This document shows positions 58,561 through 64,000 of a stretch of DNA of 64,000 bases, one piece after another. Positions within the stretch are counted from its first letter, which is position 1; the number at the start of each line of letters is the position of its first letter. Origin of the DNA: Trileptium ribeirensis (taxonomy: Eukaryota; Nematoda; Enoplea; Enoplida; Thoracostomopsidae); contig JASANE010017456.1 of assembly GCA_030248225.1 (NCBI GenBank), forward strand, positions 1-64,000, in the 5' to 3' direction. The notes beneath the pieces are model-generated. The model saw only the letters and a list, made by a program, of their open reading frames with translations, ran no database searches and was not told the origin of the DNA. The position numbers and the translations under genes are program-made.

Positions 58561-59361
58561 TATTTACAGATCCCAATCAACTCGTTTTCAGCTACGCTAT
58601 GCGCCCTGGCGTAAACACTACAAAGCTATAAATGCGATACCTCTATACAATAAGCAATAGATCGCCTAGATCGGCTGAGTATTCAATGAAATCTGATAGC
58701 GTTATGGAGTGCTGGGATGTCGACAGTTCGCAACAGCTCACGAAATAGAAAAACTTACCTTGGCTTGAGTATTTATCGATGATTCCTATCAACAGAACCG
58801 AATTCTTTCAGTCTTAGAGTAAAAATTTATTAAAAACCTATTTCTATTGGTTTCTTCCGGAGTTCGTTAACTTTTCCTTAAAATATTTAAAAACAAACTA
58901 CGTCTTTGAATTAACGCTGATCAAATTGAACCTCAACGATAGTTTGTCGAATGTTGGTGTGTACTACACAGCGATGTAGTCGGCTCACATACACAACAGT
59001 TAAATCGACAAAATGTAGATAAATAAAATCACAAATAAAGTCGCATTTATGATAAGAAAGACCCTGACCACTAGCAGACTCTCAGTTACGAGTTGATTTG
59101 TTTAGTTGACGGCTTTTAGTTAACGGCATTGCAGTATCTGCCTTTCTCCATATATATATCCCGTATAAACTATTATAATATATTTATTTATGTTACAAAC
59201 AAACGGACTCTAATCTTGTAGCATTATTGGCTATAATTATAATCATATATATACTGAACACTAAGCAATGAAGTACTCGTATCTTCGTTATTGTCAGTCG
59301 ATGACCAAGTAAGCAGCAGGCTTTCTATTCATGTAGACCATACATGCTCAAGATCTGAGGC
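58561..59361. other. No gene seen
   Basis: AT-rich with several tataat-like tracts; nothing recognisable. Confidence 0.4.
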
Positions 59362-59622
59362 TGGGTAGCCGGAGCCTCGGGGTGGGAGAGGGGAGTCGGC
59401 GTTTGCGTCAGAAACGCTGCCCAATGGTTCTTGTAGATAGAAAATATGATTTTGAAACAGATTTTGACAAATTTCATAACATTTTTAGTTTCATCACGGA
59501 ATTTTAGTTCAAATTTTGATCAAATTTAATGCCAGATGGGATCAAAATAGAGTGGGTTATCGAAGTGAATAAAAATATTTTGGAAACGCCAACACCTTCC
59601 CTAATTCGAAGTGCCCAGGGAT
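59362..59622. mobile_element. MITE-like element, weak ends
   Basis: Starts ctgggtagcc and ends aagtgcccag, with GC-rich ends around an AT-rich core containing ttttgacaaatttcataac, like its neighbours at 60,157 and 62,735. Terminal repeats are poor, so assignment rests on similarity of layout. Confidence 0.4.
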
Positions 59623-60156
59623 AAGGATTACATGAATAATTGAAAGAAGGCTGAATCGGATTGAGTGGTTTTTCTAAAATGGCGTATAACTGTGCAAAAG
59701 TTTTTGTTTGTGTTTGAGACTAATAACTCATCGATTTTTGAATTTTTTGGCGTTTTTTCAATATGTAATTTCAATATTTTTGCACAAAATTAAGATCTGT
59801 CGTCATGTTTATGGCCAAAAATTCCAAAAGCTTCCGCCAATTGCTTGTAATGAATCTTCTCCATATGGATTCCCCGATATTTTAAAGCATTACCCATGTC
59901 ACAAACATGAGATCAAAAAAGAAGACCACCACAAGGAATGCTTCCATCTAGAGCTGCATCTTCATTTTTGCAAAACCAAATTTAGTCATAGGTCCTGTTG
60001 TTTTTGAGCTACACGGCAACGTTTGAAAAATAGCGTTTTGAACTAGTGTTTTGAAAACAACTGAGATGTTGTCCTTAATGTATTGCTAGTGTGATAGTGC
60101 CTGAAAATACCATTTTAAAATAATGCTGTAAAGAACTGTCACGCTGGCCTTAAATG

Positions 60157-60524
60157 CTGGGCTCTAAATCCGCTGAATTTTTTTGCCATGAACGGTGCCC
60201 CTGGTTCGGAACCAGGGGGGGGGAAGAATTTTGCCTGGAGCCAGAAAGGGGATTAAAACCATATCACAAACGCTGCCAAAACGTTATTTAAAACAGAGAG
60301 AAAAAGCTATTTTGAAGCAAATTTTAACAAAATTTCGGAATTGTAATACAAATTCAAATTTTAAGTTATTTGGCGTTGGTTTAACCGAGCAGAAACCAAA
60401 AAAAATTTGTCAAGAGGCGATGAAGCGAGGGGAGAATTTTACCAGGAGGCGCGAACCGGGAGCGCCCCATTTTGTCAGGGGGCGTTTGAAAATGCCAGGG
60501 CCCTCTCTGATTTGGAGCGACCAG
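60157..60524. mobile_element. 368-bp MITE-like element
   Basis: Ends ctgggctctaaat and atttggagcgaccag give an imperfect inverted repeat. GC-rich termini (with a cctggttc/gaaccagg palindrome at about 60,199) around an AT-rich centre. Same family as 50,976-51,195 by its ends. Confidence 0.55.
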
Positions 60525-61401
60525 AAATGTTACTGCTTGTGGCACTGCCTATCTTGAATTGGTGACGCTGACCAGATCAGTTTGTCACATCAGAATAGTA
60601 AATCTTTTACTGTTTTAGTTTATTTAGCTTGCAGATGTTCTGGCATATAGAAAAGATATATCGTCTCAATTGCGGAAAGGGCAACTATCATACAAAACCC
60701 AGAATTCCAGCTAAAATTTTGTATGAAATTGTCTATATTTATGCTTCGCTTGTGGTCCAAATTTGTAGCTTTATCTGTACACCTCCCTTTCAGAAATTAT
60801 GCAACTTTTGACTCAGCAAATTAATTGTGCCTAGTAAAATGTAAGCTGAATACAATAAAAACAAAGAAGTTTTTCATCTTTGTTGAAATTTCTCTTCTTA
60901 ACCTATTTTGCATCCTGCTAGCAGGTTGCAACACGCTTCTATATACTACTTCGGATACTTCGCTTTAATAATTTCTGAGCTTCAAAACTGAAAATCTGTA
61001 TTTGGAACTGTAACGCTTCGTTGACCAACACCGCGTGGCTGTTATTGGCCTGCAACAATATCCTTTTAAATGAAAACATATAGCCATCATTTTTCAAACA
61101 ACCAAGAAATCTGATTTATAATATCAAAGACATGAATTAACTATCATAGCAATTCGGTGGTATATAATGGTTCTAAAATGCATTCGCAAGTTGCAATGAA
61201 AATCGCTACTCGGACTCCGTTCGCTCCAGAATGCATCGTAACGTCTTAACTGTAAGCGTGTGTATTTCAGTTAAAATTCTGTACAAAACATTCTTGTTTC
61301 ATGAGTGAGATGAAAAAATTACGAGATTTTGAAAGTTAACTTTTGCTTCAACTTAATGCGCAACGTATAGTGACATACTTTGGCTATTATTGTTGTTTTA
61401 G

Positions 61402-61492
61402 GGCACTTCAAGAAGAGAATCGTGAACTGCGATTGTCGCTAGAAGCTCATCAAACAGCGATGGAGTTTATTATGGCTAAATATAGAGCACAG
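61402..61492 (+). CDS. Exon of FGFR1OP2/SIKE homologue (STRIPAK component)
   Basis: 91-bp exon between a good acceptor (ttgttgttttag, ending 61,401) and a donor (gttggt from 61,493). Reading from the second base gives [20 protein letters not shown] followed by FIMAKYRAQ, which matches the most conserved coiled-coil block of FGFR1OP2 and SIKE proteins (recalled pattern LQxENxELRxSLExHQxAxxxIMxKYRxQ). These are coiled-coil partners in the STRIPAK phosphatase-kinase complex. The exon starts in phase with one base of a split codon and ends on a codon boundary. Neighbouring exons were not found; introns must be long. Confidence 0.85.
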
Positions 61493-61498
61493 GTTGGT

Positions 61499-61506
61499 AA
61501 TTGATG
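61499..61506 (+). repeat. Target-site duplication aattgatg, left
   Basis: Repeated exactly at 62,257-62,264 around the hAT-like MITE. Confidence 0.93.
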
Positions 61507-62256
61507 CAGTGGCGAGGCCAGCCCTCTGAATTTGGGGGCTATACCCCTACGACCGTTCACTTCTTACTCAACACATTTAATTAGCGTATCTACTGATAAA
61601 AAATCTTGATTTATTAATTTCAAATAAGTTTATTCTATTTGCTCGTCCGTTTGAGTAACATTAATCAATAAATAACAGACAATAGGAAGTTTACTGTGAA
61701 CCGGAATATGCTTAAAGCAGATCGATAACACATAAAAAGGCACTAACGAACCGTATGACTAGTGTTGCTCTTTGACTGAACACGGTATGACACTATTTCT
61801 TTTATTTCACACTGTAATTTTTCACCCTAAATGTTCAGGGATACCTCGAGAAGCATGCAAAGGTTTGAGTTAACTCTCGATATTTAGGGCTTTGACCCTT
61901 AAGCTTGAAGACCAAGTCACTCTTTGTACGTTTTGGGGTCACCCTGAACATTTTGTTCTCAAACTCGTTTGTTCAAAACAACAAATATATTTATACGAAA
62001 TATTCAATCGAATTATTATAACAAAAACATATCTCATATACAACTATTAACTTTTTATATCGGAACAGACAGTGTGTTCGTATGCTGGAGTGTGTACGCT
62101 TGCGTTCGTTGGTTGTTGCGTGAAGCTGTCAAGATTGGCGAAAAATGTGGGAACTGAAAAATTTGGGGGGGCTAATCCGTTTCAATTTGGGGGGGGCTAG
62201 ATTTTGAATTTGGGGGGGGCTTAGCCCCCCCAGCCCACACCCTAGCCTCGCCACTG
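61507..62256. mobile_element. 750-bp hAT-like MITE beside a splice donor
   Basis: Ends cagtggcgaggc and gcctcgccactg are perfect 12-bp inverted repeats, flanked by the 8-bp duplication aattgatg, the hAT hallmark. The right end has several aatttgggggggct repeats and a block of c/g homopolymers. No transposase; a 62-codon frame (61,969-62,157) is unremarkable. It begins 15 nt after the exon's last base. Confidence 0.95.
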
Positions 62257-62264
62257 AATTGATG
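62257..62264 (+). repeat. Target-site duplication aattgatg, right
   Basis: Partner of 61,499-61,506. Confidence 0.93.
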
Positions 62265-62734
62265 TCCTTGAACTTATATTATTTTGTCTGAGCAGCAAGT
62301 TCAAAAATCTTGTCGATTTGTCAAATGTAATAAATTAAAGTTGCGAAAATGCATCGTTGATACCGCTTGATTTCATAGAACTACTAGTTCAGTGGATATG
62401 GTCATTATAATCTGCGAGTTTGATAATCCGATACGGTACTAAAAGTGGCTGATACAATATAAGCTGTTTGTTCATTGTGAGCAATAAATCGTTTACTATT
62501 TAATAGCAGCATTGAGAATATTGCTGACAGGCAGACTTAGAAACGGATACTGTGTAAATTTAGCTAATGGTTATGTACTTATTGCAGTGCGAGAGTAAAT
62601 TGTACTCTCTAGTGTGTACTTTTAATTTAGAAAAAGTTTTTGTAGGAAGAGTTTAGAAATTATTTATATCCTGGTGGACTGGGTAACGGTGCATTATTAA
62701 CACATCAACAATCATTAAGTTTGAGACACAACTA

Positions 62735-63168
62735 CTGGCTTCTCCATTCGCTGAAAATTTTGCCTGGGGCAGGTGCTGGGAGCACCGGTTCGGAACTGGG
62801 ATTTGGTGGATTTTGCTAGGGGTGTGATCTAGGTGGAGGGCGGCTTGGACCTCGCGCGAAGTGGACGGTTCAGCAAAATTGATATTTTTCAGCGAAAAAC
62901 GCTAAAATTGGTAATAGATGGTAGCAAAAACAGTGAAAAGTGGCATTATTGAGGTTATAACCAACTTTTCAACCATTTTTTGCTGAAATTAATCAAATTT
63001 TTAACTTCAGAATGGAATTTTTATGAAAAATTTTGTCAATTTTTATTTCAACTGAGTTTGTTTTTGGCAAGGGCAAGCCAAAAATTTTGCCATCAGGCAA
63101 AACTGGTAACACGCTTTTTTGCCAGGGCAAACGAAAAATACCAAGGGTCTCCAACTTTGGAGAAGCCC
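62735..63168. mobile_element. MITE-like element with ggcttctcca ends
   Basis: ctggcttctcca at 62,735 and tttggagaagcc at about 63,157 form an imperfect inverted repeat; GC-rich ends, AT-rich core rich in aaaattttg. Resembles 60,157-60,524. Confidence 0.55.
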
Positions 63169-64000
63169 TGTTTCAGAACCTGTAGCCCCGGTTCATAACT
63201 CGGACAAACTTTTGAAAGAATGGAAATCCAGCGACAGCAATATCGAAATACGTAATTAATATTTTGCATTACATAGCAAAAATTGGTGCTTACGAAATTC
63301 GCCGTGTAACCGTGCTGGGTGATACATGTTTGTAGAAATGCACGATATTATGCATCGATTCTGCGTGGGGCAGCGATTCAGCTTACGCTTCTAATAAATA
63401 AAGACTGATGATTATTTTGAGTTAAGACTTTAGCTTTGTGTTGTGAACGACATAGCGTTCACTATATTTGCGCCTCTTTTATACGCACAAAGTTACTTTG
63501 TCCAGCAGTAATATGCAACAGTGTCGATTTTGTGATATTGATGGCGATTAATCTACACTAATATTTGTAATGTATCTAATGTATTAGATGCAGTACATGG
63601 CTGTTTGTGAAAATGACCGTATTTTGCGGGGTCTTAAGAAAAACATAATTGTGTAAGGAGCTTGGGTAACGAGACGGAGCGCATGTCTCTTGCGTATTCG
63701 TAATTCTTATGAGGTTTCCAGCTGGCCTTCCTGAGCCCTCTTTCAGCCCAGATAGATGTACTGGGAACACATGAAGGGCAACACGGTGGCCATTTATAGC
63801 ATATTTCAAACCATTATTTTTCCTTCAATGACCAAGAAGAAACTTTAAATTTGTAAATCAATATTATCTTAGGAACATAATCTCAAGGGTCATTTTTCAC
63901 GATGTAAGCCTATGACGTTTGCCGCATTGAGTGCATGGCACATAAAAATTGAGTTTATTATTTTAAAAAAGCCCGAAAAACTGAAGACTATTCTTTAGCC
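63169..64000. other. No gene seen (intron-like)
   Basis: AT-rich sequence; no further exon of the FGFR1OP2/SIKE homologue could be recognised. Confidence 0.4.

Overview
The window looks like repeat-dense nuclear DNA of an invertebrate animal. It holds metazoan-type transposons (RTE-like and CR1-like LINEs, a Ty3-type LTR element with an envelope gene, tyrosine-recombinase retroelement pieces, Merlin, hAT-like MITEs), several satellites, AT-rich introns with AT microsatellites, and one exon of a conserved animal gene. The phylum cannot be fixed from the sequence. No bacterial operons, CRISPR array or rRNA were seen.

Layout. 0.8-2.0 kb: 132-bp satellite. 2.7-3.7 kb: LINE reverse-transcriptase (RT) relic (+). 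3.84-14.06 kb: an RTE-like LINE (-) split by a young LTR retroelement (4,884-12,267; about 1.5-kb LTRs about 99% identical by eye; target duplication ATAG). 14.5-15.0 kb: 60-bp minisatellite. 18.3-21.0 kb: YR-retroelement remnants, a recombinase cassette (+) between 31-bp direct repeats facing gag and RNase H (-). 22.6-24.3 kb: 174-bp satellite with higher-order structure. 26.2-27.8 kb: a fold-back element and a MITE. 28.3-41.6 kb: a visibly GC-richer island made of a tandemly duplicated unknown unit with an SGNH-hydrolase-like reading frame and many hairpins. 43.7-47.8 kb: a CR1-like LINE whose endonuclease is replaced by repeats. 48.65-49.5 kb: a decayed Merlin transposase. 51-63 kb: intron-like DNA with MITEs and a LINE relic. 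61,402-61,492: an exon of an FGFR1OP2/SIKE (STRIPAK) homologue, with a hAT-like MITE inserted six bases after its splice donor.

The LTR element encodes Gag and an envelope-like glycoprotein in one open frame, then a retropepsin, with no RT, RNase H or integrase, so it must be mobilised in trans. Its primer-binding site matches tRNA-Gln, and its U5 also carries the complement of the tRNA-Gln D-arm. Its LTR holds four short hairpins with a compensatory base-pair swap. The GC-rich island is the best candidate for an undescribed element. It has no recognisable polymerase, a 2,880-bp presence/absence segment and structured termini.

The only host gene recognised is the FGFR1OP2/SIKE exon on the + strand. 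Everything else in the last 12 kb is best read as its introns plus insertions.
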